A stretch of 64,000 nucleotides of DNA from Bretschneidera sinensis (taxonomy: Eukaryota > Streptophyta > Magnoliopsida > Brassicales > Akaniaceae): the NCBI GenBank assembly GCA_023935145.1, contig CM043700.1, forward strand, positions 98,870,400 through 98,934,399. Reading direction: 5' to 3'. A program made the position numbers and the translations under genes. Numbering within the stretch: the stretch's first letter is position 1; every line of letters begins with the position of its first letter. Under the pieces are notes generated by a model. The model saw only the letters and a list, made by a program, of their open reading frames with translations. It was not told the origin of the DNA and searched no databases. Below, one piece after another: positions 10,756-22,245 of this stretch.

Positions 10756-11600
10756 TACTAGTCCTTGTTTCCTAAATTTGATCTCTCACCTGTCTGCTTT
10801 TCAGGGTTTGCACTCTTACTTCTGCAATCCTTCTTTATATGCCTAGACTTCCTACACTTCCAACACTTTAACCCATATTTACCTTTACTTTTCAATCTTC
10901 CCCTGAACTTGGGTTTATCATCAGACCACTTGTAGTCTTTATCATGGGTTTGCCCTCTCATAGATAAGGCCTCATTTGACGAGTTCTCTGTACCCTGCCG
11001 CCTTATCTCTTCAGACAATAAGGCTGCCATGACATTCTCAGAAGACAGATCAGTTGTACCATTACCAATCGTAACTATCAAGTTATCCCACGAATTAGGT
11101 AGTGAATAAAGCAGTGTAATAACCTTATCGTCATCCGTCACATCAACACTGATAGATAATAACTGACCTATCAAAGTATTGAACTCAAGTGGATGAACAG
11201 AGAAAGAATCGCCCTCAACCATCCGAAGGTTATATAACTTCTTCCGCAGAAACAGTTTGTTTACCAGAGATTTACTCTGATAAAGGCTTTCTAGTTTCTT
11301 CGAGAGATCTTTCACAGTTTTTTCTCCAGAAATGTTTATCATGATGGAATCAGCCAGGCACAGTCGAATCAGACTTCGTGCCTTCCGATAGAGCTTCTCC
11401 CACTCCGTGATGGTCGCTGAAGATGATATCGAAACCACCACCATCGATGCCTCTGCCATGGACGCTGTACTCTTCGGTATCTCATCGACTATCACCATTC
11501 ACAGATCCCTATCCACGAGTAGATCCTCTATCTTCAGTTTCCATAACTCGAAGCTCTTCCCTCCGAACTTCTCGATTTCAATCCATGATCCAATCAACAT
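10756..11600 (-). pseudogene. B gag with zinc knuckle, broken
   Basis: I take ATG 11600 (MLIGSWIEIEKFGGK) as the start because it lies just inside the primer site and begins the conserved gag N-terminus. A stop interrupts near 11500; the frame is then open to 10756. A UBN2-like capsid domain covers the middle. The CCHC knuckle CWKCRKSRHIKKDC is intact near 10840. After the stop at 10756 the frame runs on toward protease, as expected for a single gag-pol ORF. Confidence 0.86.
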
Positions 11601-11626
11601 CTCTGATCGTTACTCCTCGAACACAA

Positions 11627-12012
11627 GGCTCTAATACCAATTTAATGATTTGAGACCTGTCAATCACATGAATTATAAACAGAAATAAAAGAAGACAAGA
11701 TTTACCCAAGTTCACTCTAAAATAGGGCTGCATACTGCCAGAAGTTTCTTATTATCAACCTCACAATAAGAGGATGTTTTCCTAACACTAATAGGAAACG
11801 AACAACATAAGAAACTATTTCTAGTCCTACTAGAATATGCAACAATCCAATAGGAAATTACTACTACTCCTATTAGAATAAGCAACTATAAAATAGAAAC
11901 AATTTTTCTTAAACCAATCAGAAGTTTTCCTTGTGGAGATGAGCCAAAATCCCAACGCCATATTTGGGTATTATTCTGATTGGTGAGAAATTTTAAAAAA
12001 AAGGGTACAACA
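11627..12012 (-). repeat. B primer site and 5' LTR
   Basis: The complement 'ggctctaataccaa' at 11627-11640 is an initiator-Met primer site with one change. The LTR begins at 11646 ('tgatttgagacctg'). The far end is uncertain; 'ggtacaaca' at 12012 gives a plausible TG...CA boundary and a 367-bp LTR. No second LTR is present for comparison. Confidence 0.6.
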
Positions 12013-13530
12013 CAGTAGAAATTGCAATGGAACAGTATTTTTTTTTTCACTTATAATTACTACCATAACACATGATCATATTTATCAGTTGAATGCATTA
12101 CTGAAATGCTATTGAAGTGAAACGTAAGTGAATTTGAAAGGTGTTTTTATCCTCAAAATTGCATGAAGGAGCATCAGATTCTTACCATATGAAAAAGAGG
12201 CACACATAAATTTTAGAAGAAATGTCACGAGAGAATTTACTGGTATATGCGAATCAGATGTCGAGATGGTTTTAATAGCAAATTGTATTCTATAGTTTTG
12301 AACCTGTATGCATTTTGATTATCATCCATGTCGATTATAGTGGTTTTTAACTTGGATATTCTCATGGCATTAAAACTACAAGGCTGAACTTTTTTATCAA
12401 AAGAAAATTGTATCAAGGCCCAGCGTGGTTACACAGGCTTGTAACTCAAGGTGAGGATAAGGGTAATGGATCAATGGATATACATCAATAAAGAAAAAAG
12501 AATAGTGGGGATTTGAGATGTTATTTTTTAGAACGGTTGCGAACCTGTTTGCATCTATTATTCTGCCATTTTCTTGCTGTGTTGGATATTGAATGGTAGT
12601 TGTGCTAATTGGGGTGCAAGGCATCTCTTTGTAATACTCAAGCTTGGTACTTTGTATCAAAAATCATAGAGAGCTATCGATGATGACACTCTAAAGCAAA
12701 ATAAGGAGCAATTGGAAGGAGGCTCTGCAGTTTCAGGTGTGGTTCATCTTGGTGTGTCTCTGTTTGTATTGTTGTGTGTAAAGTTCTCTGTTGTTTCTTC
12801 TGGTTTGTTCTGCAGTGGGGGTAGTTGACTGTCTGATATTTTCTGGTGAGGAGTTTTTGTGTTGGCAGCCTTTTTTTTGGTGTTTGTTAGTTTGGTTGCA
12901 ATAATAGGAGAAGATAGTTTTTTGATTCAAAGATCAAAAGGTGTTGTCACATGTTTTTCCTATGCTGGTGGTTACAAAAGCTTTGGGGGCCGAGATGGGG
13001 GTTGCATGGGTTATCTTTTTCTTATCCATAACTGGTGATTGTTCGTTCTTGTTTCACCTGGGGTGTTATGGTTATAGTTTCGCTTAGTTTCTGGTTTGGG
13101 TGGTTGTTTTTAGGTCCTTATTGGTGATGGTGCACTCTGTGTTTGGTGCTTATTCTCATGTGATCAGTATCAGTCATGTTGCTGTAATCTGGAAATGGCC
13201 ATGGTCTCTCCAAGTCATATCTTGTACGTGCTTATTGCATTAATAAATTTTTTTTTTTTTTTGCCTTTCAAAAAAAATATTTGTTGAAAGCTCAGTTCAT
13301 ACTTACTTGATTTTGTGATGTATTATATCTTTAACTTGCATTTCTTATGTTATGATCTGAATGCATTACTGGCATTGGTTATATAATATGTTCAATTAAA
13401 AGAGAAATTTTTGTGGTTCTCTCATGTATAATAACTGGTTATATAATACGTTCAATTATTAGTGTCATATAGTGCCAATACTTTTCTTTAAATGATTTTC
13501 ATTCTTTTGTGTTTTAATTTGTATTGCAGT
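12013..13530. other. Unassigned DNA with a possible LINE-like 3' tail
   Basis: There is no convincing ORF. The stretch from about 12660 is G/T-rich and ends near 13268-13279 in 'gcctttcaaaaaaaata', preceded by a T-run and 'attgcattaataaa'. This resembles the 3' UTR and A-tail of plant L1-type LINEs, but no RT or zinc-knuckle coding sequence precedes it. I leave it as a weak hint. Confidence 0.25.
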
Positions 13531-13531
13531 T

Positions 13532-13611
13532 TTCTCAAATCGAAGCCGTAGACGTGAAGACAATGGAACGCAAGATATGGCCGGTCATCTAGTTGAAAAA
13601 GGATTTTTGTG
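13532..13611 (+). other. Possible orphan terminal exon
   Basis: 'tttgtattgcag' looks like a good 3' splice site. It is followed by an open frame of about 26 codons that is rich in Arg, contains NGTQDMAGHLVEKGF and ends in TGA at 13609-13611. Base composition is more balanced than in the flanks. I do not recognise the protein and found no upstream exon, so this could be a chance ORF or the last exon of a lost gene. Confidence 0.25.
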
Positions 13612-14440
13612 ATATATATTGTCTATTTCTTTGAAGGAGACTTCATCTTAATTAACTATTTTATTAGTGAATATGGTGTCAGACTTTACACCAAGCGTAT
13701 GAATACTTTTAATTACATGTATGATCGGATTAAATTTTCAAGATTTGAATTTATAAAAATAGTTTAATTAAATATTTGTCTTGGAAAATGTGACTATTTT
13801 ATATGTTGCAAGAAGAATATAATTAATTGTTAAGAAAATAGATTTTTTTATTAAAAATATAAATAGTCACATTGATGCCTTTTGGTGGTGTTATTTCTAA
13901 AAGAGATATATATTGGCGTCGTAGGTACTACTTTTTTTTTTTTTTGCCCAAGACCCATTGTATTCGGCTAAGTCCCCACAGCCATTCCCCTTAAAGAAGA
14001 CGGATATGATAAAGGTGCGAGCGGATTATGATGAGCATGCATGTGGAAATGAGAGAAACGTATTAAATTTAATACAAACTTTTTATAAATAGTAAATAGA
14101 TTCTCGTGATGGGTGCGCTTATAATGTATTAGACAGTTGTTTGTCATCAAACACGAAATAAGGATGACAAGTAAAGAGTCGTCATTTGACCTTGAAAATG
14201 GTCAAATCCCTTGTCATTGGTCTGCGTGAAAAATTTCAAGCTCGGGAGATTTTGTTACAAAAGAGTAAGGATTTAAAACTCACTTTTCTAGTTAGACCGA
14301 AGTTTAACCCTTTATGTTTCAAAAAAATTAATTAAAATTTTAATTCAAATATTATTATCATACATTAATAATAAAGCCAAACACACATTTTTACAATTTA
14401 TATTCAAATAAAACAATACCAAATATCAACTTTAATATAA
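13612..14440. other. AT-rich unassigned DNA with a short inverted repeat
   Basis: An inverted repeat of about 14 bp ('aatgtgactatttta' near 13786 and 'taaatagtcacatt' near 13859) with about 60 bp between arms could be a MITE remnant. I saw no flanking duplication. The rest shows T-runs and no coding sequence. Confidence 0.3.
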
Positions 14441-14444
14441 TACG

Positions 14445-14835
14445 GTAAAAAAAGTACAATAAAAATAAATATGATAAAAATAAGTGCGATAAAAATAAAT
14501 GCAATAAAAGTAAGTGTGGTAAAAGCAAGGGCAATAAAATCCCCCGTAGCCTTAGCTCAGTGGTTTCAAACTCCCAACCTCCACTTTTTAATGTTAAAAA
14601 AAATATGGATGATAAAAGTGTGGTAAAAGTAAGTGTGATAAAAATAAGTGCAATAAAAGTAAATACAATAAAAGTAAGTGTGGTAAAAGTAAGAGCGTTA
14701 AAGTCCCCCGTAGCCTTAGCTCAATGGTTTCAAACCCCCAACCCTCACTTTGTAACGTTAAAAAACAGTAATATAAAAGTAAGCACAATAAAAGTGAATT
14801 CGATAAAAGTAAGCACAATAAAAGTAAAGAATTAC
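14445..14835 (+). repeat. 15-bp minisatellite with two copies of a tRNA-like insert
   Basis: Units close to 'aaaagtaagtgtgat' (15 bp) repeat in three blocks: about 14448-14538, 14612-14702 and 14770-14830. Between them lie two near-identical segments beginning 'cccccgtagccttagctcag', at 14539 and 14703, exactly 164 bp apart. Each holds 'tagctcagtggt', a good RNA polymerase III A-box, followed at once by a B-box-like 'ggtttcaaactcc'. Because 15 bp is five codons, the array yields a spurious repetitive ORF; I do not call a gene. Confidence 0.75.
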
Positions 14836-15926
14836 TCTAAATATGAAAAAAATAAAAATAAAAATGTTAAAATTATTTACAAAGTATGGATTAAAAAAAT
14901 GAAAAGTAAATTAAAGTGAGTGCACGTGGTGCACAACAGTGCAAACATGTGTGCAGGGTGTATGCAACAATGTGCAAGGTGTGTGCATAGCAATAGCCAA
15001 TTCTGATCAAATCCGATCCGAAAACCAAAAAAATATATTAAAATAACATAACCCAAACCCGAATTGCTCGAGATCTAAAATGACTAAACCCAACAATAAT
15101 AATTTGCTTGTTAAATTGAGTTATAATTGACTGAAAATAAAAACTAGTTATCAAGTAAAATAAATTAATTATTTTCTCTCCATCTTCTCTTTTTCTTATA
15201 GCTCATTAATCCTTACTACTTGTGAAAGTAGATGCTAACTAATAGTTTTTGTACCTCGACATCTGATACAAGAAAATTCTGCTATCAATCTAATAATAAA
15301 AGTGAAAACATGGATTTAAGTGGTCTTGCAAGTACCTCTATTAATTGTGCATAGTCAAAGTAAATAAACATATTATCGGACTTCGTTTAGTTACACTAAG
15401 AATTCATCACATGATCTTTGTGAAGCATATATTGCATGCAAAAATGATTTTGGTTTACTAAGAAGAAACCTTGTCACTGCATTCGGTAGTTGGAGTTCCC
15501 AATATTTATCTTTAATACATATCAGAATCACTTAGCTAAAGACCAGTTTACAAAACGGTGGTGCCAAATTTTACCAAAGCATGAGCTTCGGCTATTAGAT
15601 CCCTAGTAACTATGATAATTATTTTACAATACCTAAAGCAACCGCCCACCTCATAAGTATCATAACACGAGTTATACTAGAATTTACATAACATCCTGAG
15701 TTATCACAAGTATACAAAAAACAATTAACTGAGCTGAATCTGTGGACCAAAATCTGCTGGTAGCCTTGACCCCTTACCCACTGAAGAGCATGCAAAACAG
15801 CTACAGTAAAAAACCAAGGAATAAAACCATATATTTTACAAGGGTATATAAACCCAAAAAAAAAGGTCCAAGAAACAAACCTTGGCAAAATTCACAACGT
15901 AAGTTCAATAGTGCAGTAAAAACCTT
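14836..15926. other. Unassigned DNA, possibly the 3' flank of the hAT element
   Basis: Near 14925-15000 there is a loose 'gtgca' repeat. At 15003-15070 the sequence 'aaatccgatccgaaaacc' plus 'aacccaaacccgaatt' resembles the ends of some plant hAT elements. Around 15540-15600 a short frame resembles a decayed Copia RNase H tail, too weak to call. No intact gene is visible. Confidence 0.3.
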
Positions 15927-18149
15927 CTATTCCTCGTTAACATTAGAAGCTCCACTGATAAAAGCCTTTGCGTATTCTATAGTCACACCCTTCATGTTTT
16001 CATCTCCTTCATATTCTACATTCTGCAATGAAAATGTTAAAAAACAAAAGAGAATTGGAAAACTAATCATGTAATAAGGAACCTAATAAGTAATACCATA
16101 ATTATATTACATAATGTATTTTTTAAAAACATAAAAAAATCTAAAAAAAAAAAAATTATAAATAATTTACCATCATATCCAAATAACCAATTGCGAGTTG
16201 TTATCAAGGCTTTGGCATTTTCAGGTAGAAGGGAGCTTCTCCATTTGTTTAAAATTCGGCTCCCCATGCTAAAGGTTGATTCGGAAGCAACTGTGGTAAT
16301 AGGTATACTCAGTATATCCCTTGCCATGAGAGAAAGCTCTTTTAAATCTAAATTGTTTCTCCTTCCAATAACTGAGAACATCCATCTTTACTTTCCTTTC
16401 AATCCTAATTTCACTCAAATAAATTTCTAAATCGGACATGCTTGAAGAACCAGATCGTAATGATTCCATTGCATCAAAATCCTGCATCATCACAATTAGC
16501 ACCAATAAAAAACTCTTCATTATTGAATATTTTTTATAATAAAAATAGTAATTAAACAAAAGAGCAACATAAATGAAAACACTTTTAAATAAAAGCATGA
16601 TGAACTCACCACGGTGTTAGAGGAACTCAAGCCACTTTGCACATTGACACCTCCACCACCACTCCCAAAAGCAAGCGGGTTAAAAGGTGCAAGGTTCTTA
16701 GATGAATACTCATTAAAAAGCTTATATAACCTATCTTGCACTTTCTTTAACTTGTCCCGTACAACAGTCTCATTCAAATATAATTTCTGAAGCAATACTT
16801 CACAAACTGCAACTTATTACGAGGATCAAGAATTATACCAAAAGCAAGTAACAGTCATATGAGCTCCAATACTTATCAAACTTGTTCTTCATTTTTTCTG
16901 CCATTTCCCTTACAAGAGATATGAACTCCCCATATTCTCTATTAAACGCATCTCAATCCTCCAAACATTTTCGAAGTACAGATTGGACGTAGGGTAATCA
17001 GTTCCAAAAAAAAAGATTAGTAATTTCAAAAAAAGGCATCAAAACATGCATGATTTTTTCAACCTTAGACCGCACCTCATTAGATGGACAATTCTCATAG
17101 TTAGCATCGACGATTGCTAAACTAGCAAAAACACGACGATAAATGATTGCCCTCTCAAGCATAAGATAAGTGGAATTCTACCAAGTAGGCATATCCATCC
17201 ACAATGATGCAAAATTATTTAATCCAACTCGTTGCACACATTCATTAAACTTTATCTTCCTTCCCTCTGATCCATCAACATATTTAACACTCTCTCTTAT
17301 CTTATCCACTGATCCATCAATTACCATCAAACCCTCTTTTACAATAAGATTCAATATATGAGCTGAACAACACACATGAAAAAATTCACCATCACATACC
17401 AAATGACCTTGCAATTCAAGTTGTGCATGCATATGACCTTGCGGATTATTATTATTATTACTGGCATTATCCAATGTGATAGTGAAAATCTTATTCTCAA
17501 TGCCCCAATCTTTAGTAAACCATAAACTTTTTCATACAAAAGATTTCCAATGTGTGGAGGAGGAACATGACAAAAGTTCAAAACTTTGCTATTCAACTTC
17601 CAATCACAATCCACATAACGTGCAGTGAGACAAAGATATCCCTGAGTTGTACATGATGTCCACATATCAGGTGTCAAACATTTCCTACCAGGAACACTCT
17701 TTAAAGTATATTTTTCTTTGAGCTTTGCATGCATTTTCAAACAATCAGTCTTAGCAAATAAATATGAATATCTCTGTTCCCCTCATGCTCAACCCAAGTG
17801 GATGTATAACCATGCTAAATAATGGCTTTGGCTACTAATTCACGATATGTTTGTTGGTTAATTTTTTTAGCACACCCTTTTTCAGATGATTTTTCTGGAC
17901 GTGCAGTGCAACCTTCCAAGTGTCGAAGGAGATTTTTTGTGCCATACTTAGATTGTAAAATAAAGGTCGCTGGGAAATGCTTACATTTACCTATAAGTTT
18001 CTCGCCATCAACTTGGGGAAGAACTTCAAATTCTTCCCAAACTTTGGAATATGTCCTTCGCTTCTTCAAAGGAGGAGGCGCATTAGGAGTAATTTCCTCA
18101 ACCTCAATAACATGATCATCCTCACAACTTAAATCTACTGAATCCATGG
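15927..18149 (-). pseudogene. hAT-family transposase gene, broken
   Basis: This encoded a cut-and-paste transposase. The start is ATG 18147 (MDSVDLSCEDD), two bases after an apparent 3' splice site. Residues about 37-90 form a BED zinc finger (SKVWEEFEVLPQVDGEK, then KYGTKNLLRHLEGC), but one expected Cys is replaced (CKHF). The RNase H-like core survives in pieces: DNASNNN near 17470 and HVCCSAHILNLIVKEGL near 17370. The C-terminal dimerisation motif [14 protein letters not shown] is at about 16270-16320. A last exon (15927-16022) ends SNVNEE-stop after a good 'cattgcag' acceptor, although the simplest donor at 16170 does not keep the frame. Many stops and shifts show it is inactive. The family is sure; terminal inverted repeats were not found. 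Confidence 0.88.
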
Positions 18150-19746
18150 CTGCAATTACGCAAATAGGAAAAAAAATGTTAGAAAGAAAACAAACACAAG
18201 TCTTTGGTTGCATTCAAATATATTATCATCCATAAAATAAAAACTTCAAAATTTCTAAATAACGAAAATGAAATTGTTTTCTTTAATACATGCCAAATAA
18301 ATAAGTACAAAAGAAAAATGAAACAAAAATAGAAGTATCAGTTTGCATGTTATAATATACAAAATTCCAATCACAGTGTTGCCCATACAGAGCATGGTAA
18401 CACTCTGGGTGACACACAAACACCTATATATCAAGAGGAAAAATATCAGCCAAAGCACCCGCCCAAGACACCATTGAATAGAAAAAAAATCCATGTGAGT
18501 GCACATCAAGCAGCAAATGAGCAGTCCCATAGGTTCTTAACATTGAAGAGGGCGAACCAACACAAATCAATCCAGGAGAGAGGCTAGAAACCTTTTGGGG
18601 ACATAAATCAAACACATAAACTACACATAAAGGGTCAAGCCAAAACATGGAGGTATGTATATATATCTAAAAAGAGCTATGAAATGAATAGAAAACAGAA
18701 CTATGTTTTTAACAAAAAATAATTGACATTCAATTACTCTGGAATTATTCAATTATGATTCTTATAACAACAAAAACATAACTACTTTGATCAGCATCCA
18801 ACTTAACTTTTATGAAGCTTCATATATGCTGGTACTATCAATTATGCTTCTTAAAACTTCACCAATGATATAAGAACTTTGATTGAATGTTATGATACAT
18901 GAGTCATTTATCATATAAAATATGGAATAAAAAAATTAATGGGCATGGATCCTGTCAACTAAGTTTAGTTAGTCTAGCTAAATAAAATGATCAAGCTTCC
19001 TTTAGTTTCACAATAATTTCTAAGTTGTCCAGAATTGACTAATTTCTTTAATTTTTCAAATAAAAATTCTGATCTTTAAATTTGGGTACCAGTGTGGTCT
19101 GCTCAACCTAAAATCTTCAAAAATTTCTCTTGGTCACTAATCTCTCTCCTCACCTCTCTAATATCACCCCAAACTAAACTCTCACAAAATCCCAAGATTC
19201 TCTCTTTCACATAGTGAATTCATTTCTCAAAAAACCCAAATACCCAGAAAAAATAGATTCATTGATGACAATAAACAAGGCAGTAATGCCATAACAAGAT
19301 GATTCAAAACTGAAGAACACCAAAGAAACCCGATAAAAAAACCCAACATAAACTGCAGAAACTGGATAGCAGAAACTCCAGTAACCAAACATTAACTCAA
19401 TCCTAGAATTAAACCACAAACCGGATTGCAGAACAGCACAGTATATAGATCCCAAACAAGCTTTCCCCTGAAACATATCTCCCAATAAAGAGCAACTAGA
19501 AAAACCTAGAGACGAACTCAACACAAAACTAAAGTAGAAAAGGAACGCCTTTCCAATTCTCTCAAACGAAACTTCCTTTAGATTTTTTAACAGCAGAAGC
19601 CACTAACTCTCCGATCTTAAATATAACATTTCATCATAAAAATAATGGTTTAAACTGTAATAGCAAGTTAAGCAGATTTCATTTGCTCAAACTTGGTTAA
19701 AATCAAATTCAAATAAAACAGCTACAAGAGAGTGGGAGATTTTTAC
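18150..19746 (-). other. 5'-UTR intron of the hAT transposase gene (inferred)
   Basis: The donor 'cag|gtaaaa' (junction 19747/19746) and the acceptor 'ttgcgtaattgcag' (ending 18150) bound 1597 bp without convincing coding sequence. Plant hAT transposase genes often have a non-coding first exon, which fits. The intron is inferred from splice signals only. Open frames seen on the - strand here are AT-rich and match nothing I know. Confidence 0.45.
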
Positions 19747-20050
19747 CTGTTCGGTCTACGTGAGTATAACCAAAGCTCTAAGGCAACACTGTAAGGAGCA
19801 GCTAGGCTGAATGGGTGGCGGCGCGGCGGTGATCTTACGACAATAAGGCTGTGACAGTAGATATGGTGGCGTGTGAGTGGCGCGCGTTGTAGCTCACGTG
19901 CGTGGTGGTACGGCTTGATGATAAAGCTGCGATGGCGTAAGGGTCAGGGAAAGGATGAGGGAGGGGGGGGGGGGGGGGGTGGGAAGGATCAGATTTTTCG
20001 GCGTCTTAGCAGATGAAGAAAATAAGGTTTAAGTACCTAGGGTTAGTAAG
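19747..20050 (-). other. Putative non-coding first exon and promoter side of the hAT gene
   Basis: The block is GC-richer than its flanks, with many 'cgcc' and 'cgtg' words, and ends at the donor site. Its 5' limit is not determined. It includes a run of 17 G at 19963-19979 on the + strand, which is C on the transcribed strand. Confidence 0.35.
19963..19979 (+). repeat. Poly-G run of 17
   Basis: An uninterrupted G17 tract follows 'ggatgaggga'. Such tracts can form G-quadruplexes and are prone to length error in sequencing. Confidence 0.9.
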
Positions 20051-20432
20051 AAGTAGGTTTGGGCTTAACCCGAAAATTTTGTGGGCCGATTTTTTTTTAC
20101 TAAAAAATGAGGACCCATTTTGATTCCAAATGTTATTTTAGTTTTTTTTTTTTACACTTTTAATCCCAAAAGATATTGGTAAAAAAAATAAAACAATTTT
20201 TTAGTTAAAAAAAATGAATTAAATTATGTCCTTGACATCAAAGAGAAAATGAACAACAATTTTTTTATTTTTAATAAATATATGATATTTTAAAATTTTA
20301 AAAATAATTGTAAAAATAATTTTAAATTCCGTAGGTTTTAATTATAAATTAAGTTAATTAAATCAAAACGTATACATGTGGTATCGTAATGTTGGAACTG
20401 TAGAGACAGTGGAGTATAACAATTGAGCTCAG
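20051..20432. other. AT-rich spacer, nothing recognised
   Basis: The stretch is A/T-rich with T-runs near 20090 and 20140. No ORF, splice signal or repeat structure stands out. Confidence 0.5.
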
Positions 20433-20600
20433 AATTAATTCTCTTAGTAATAATGAGAAATTTTACCCATTATCATCAAGATAATTAATTCCCCTCAGTG
20501 ATAGTGGGAAATTTCTCTCATTATCACCAACGAAATTAAATTCCCTCGGTGATGATGAGAAATTTTACTCATTATCACCAAAGTAATTAGTCTCCTCGAA
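20433..20600 (+). repeat. Tandem ~51-bp units, each a potential hairpin
   Basis: Three full units and part of a fourth begin with 'aattaatt'-like words at 20433, 20483, 20534 and 20585. In each, 'ggtgatgatgagaaa' is followed by 'ttttactcattatcacc', so one unit folds into a stem of about 12 bp with a loop of about 8. The spacing is 50-51 bp. Confidence 0.8.
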
Positions 20601-21267
20601 TGAGTAACACTAAACACTATAATCCTAAACATTAAACCATAAACCATAAAATTGGATAATAAATTCATAAGATCCCTCTTATTTTCTTTCAAATTATCAC
20701 CGCTAAAATTTAATAGAGAAAATTCAATAAAATTAATAATATTGATGAAAAATTGAAAATTTTGGGATTGAAATATCGAACAGTCACTCAGTCAGAACGA
20801 AAAACATTAGAGAACGAATGAGATCATGTGACTCATGAGGGTAAACATGAAAGTTTCATGCTCAATATTTGTTGCACGCTGCGAAAATAATAATTAAATT
20901 ACAAAATCAAAAACTTAAGGTTAGTAGTCAAGAATTTTGGCCTTATGGGTAAAACTAAAATGAGAAAGTTTTATTTTGGATTTAAGTGTTTGATTGTCCT
21001 CTCTACCTCTACCTTTAATGTAAAATAATTTTTCAATATTTTTAAAATATTATTTTTTTAAAAATAAAACTGGTTAAATACTTAAATATAAAAAATATAA
21101 ACGAATCACCAATCATTATAAAAAAATTCAATCTAGTATGTGGAAATATAAATAGATCGTGTATTATATTATATTTTAGCTTTTAGTACCAATATTCTTA
21201 ATTTTTTTATTAAATAATAATAACAACTAATTAATGTTATATAATTAACTCTAATTATGATTAATTC
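20601..21267. other. AT-rich spacer upstream of A3
   Basis: No coding sequence or recognisable repeat. Composition is strongly AT-rich with A-runs near 21060. It ends with 'aattc' directly before the A3 LTR. Confidence 0.5.
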
Positions 21268-22164
21268 TGTTGGAAATCACCTTGGAGATGCCCAGGTGGT
21301 GATCTTCCAAATACTCAAGTCTAGAATGACTTGTAAAGATGAATCGGAAACAGAAACAGAAATCAAAGAAAGGAAAGAACATAACAATTGTTATCAAGGT
21401 TCGGCAATAGCCTACGTCCCCGTGAGTTCCTCTAAACTCTCTGCACTAAATCAATGGTTCTTTACAAATATAGCAACCCTCTCTAAGAAACTCAAGTTCT
21501 TAAAGAACCAAAGAAGAAGAGGTAAAAGAAAGTGATAAGAACTAACCCTGGAATTTTCCCAAGAAAATTTCCCTTACAAGCACTTGAATCCCCTTTCTAT
21601 TCTACTCTCTCTTTCTAAACAACCAGCCTTTACAATGAGTCTCTCTTGTTTTGTGTCTTTGCATTCTTACAATTGATCTCACTTTCAATCACAAGTTATT
21701 CCTCACACTTATGGAGATTGAAGCTAGGTGACCATTTTATATAGTGCACCAACTTCTTGACCCATCTTGAGGATCAATATTCATCCTTAGATCTTGAGGA
21801 CCAATCAACCTTAGCCCTTAATCAATTCTAAGTCATCCTATGCATTTTGTTCATGCCTTACGCACCATTTGAAATGCTGAAACATAAGCATCAGGTGTGC
21901 CTCGTGCTGAGGCTTGGAACAGGGCGTGCTGAGGCTTGGAGCTTCATGCTGAGGCTTGGATTGGGCTGGGTCGCAGTGCGGACCAGGGCACCCTCTTCAT
22001 TCTTTCTGGGCGCCGCGGCGTGGGGGAGGCTGAGCTACAGTGCATACCTTCTCCTGGTCTTCTCCTTTTCTGGTGGCCGCGGCGCACACCACCTGGGCCG
22101 CGACGCACAGCATGACCTGATGATGAATTTCAACTCCCATTTAATCCTTAGACAAATACTAACA
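21268..22164 (-). repeat. 3' LTR of A3 (897 bp)
   Basis: It begins (on the + strand) 'tgttggaaatcacc' and ends 'aatactaaca', a proper TG...CA pair. Near 21903-21960 the word 'tgctgaggcttgga' occurs about three times, where the partner LTR has one, adding about 43 bp. The TATA box reads 'ctatataaaa' on the - strand near 21735-21744. GC-rich 'gccgcgg' blocks lie at 22010-22110. Confidence 0.92.
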
Positions 22165-22245
22165 ATCTCTACATTTGACTAAGCGATTAAACCCGAACCC
22201 ATTGTGCAGAGAACTCAGGATCCAAACTCAACTTGAGTCACCATA

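Larger units (their letters stand above)
7887..12012 (-). mobile_element. Copia element B (Tnt1/Tork-like), 3' end missing
   Basis: On the - strand this has a 5' LTR, primer site, gag, protease, integrase, reverse transcriptase and most of RNase H. It ends abruptly after the RNase H motif STEAEY at 7887, where a Gypsy-type LTR begins, so the RNase H C-terminus, polypurine tract and 3' LTR are lost. The proteins are clearly different from family A. Multiple stops, a protease glycine change and an RT active-site change show it is dead. Confidence 0.88.

Noticed and set aside
14539..14760. Possible tRNA genes at the 'tagctcagtggt' segments
   Set aside because: The A-box and B-box words are adjacent, and no cloverleaf or acceptor stem can be drawn.
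14560..14919. A 119-codon open frame rich in Lys, Val and Ile repeats
   Set aside because: It is the translation of a 15-bp minisatellite; periodicity in multiples of three keeps it open by chance. No conserved domain.
15540..15610. Possible Copia RNase H C-terminal tail
   Set aside because: Only a handful of residues (DQFTK, LPKHELRLL) fit and nothing around supports an element.
20433..20600. Tandem hairpins considered as a CRISPR array or bacterial-type repeat
   Set aside because: There are no unique spacers and the context is plant transposon DNA.
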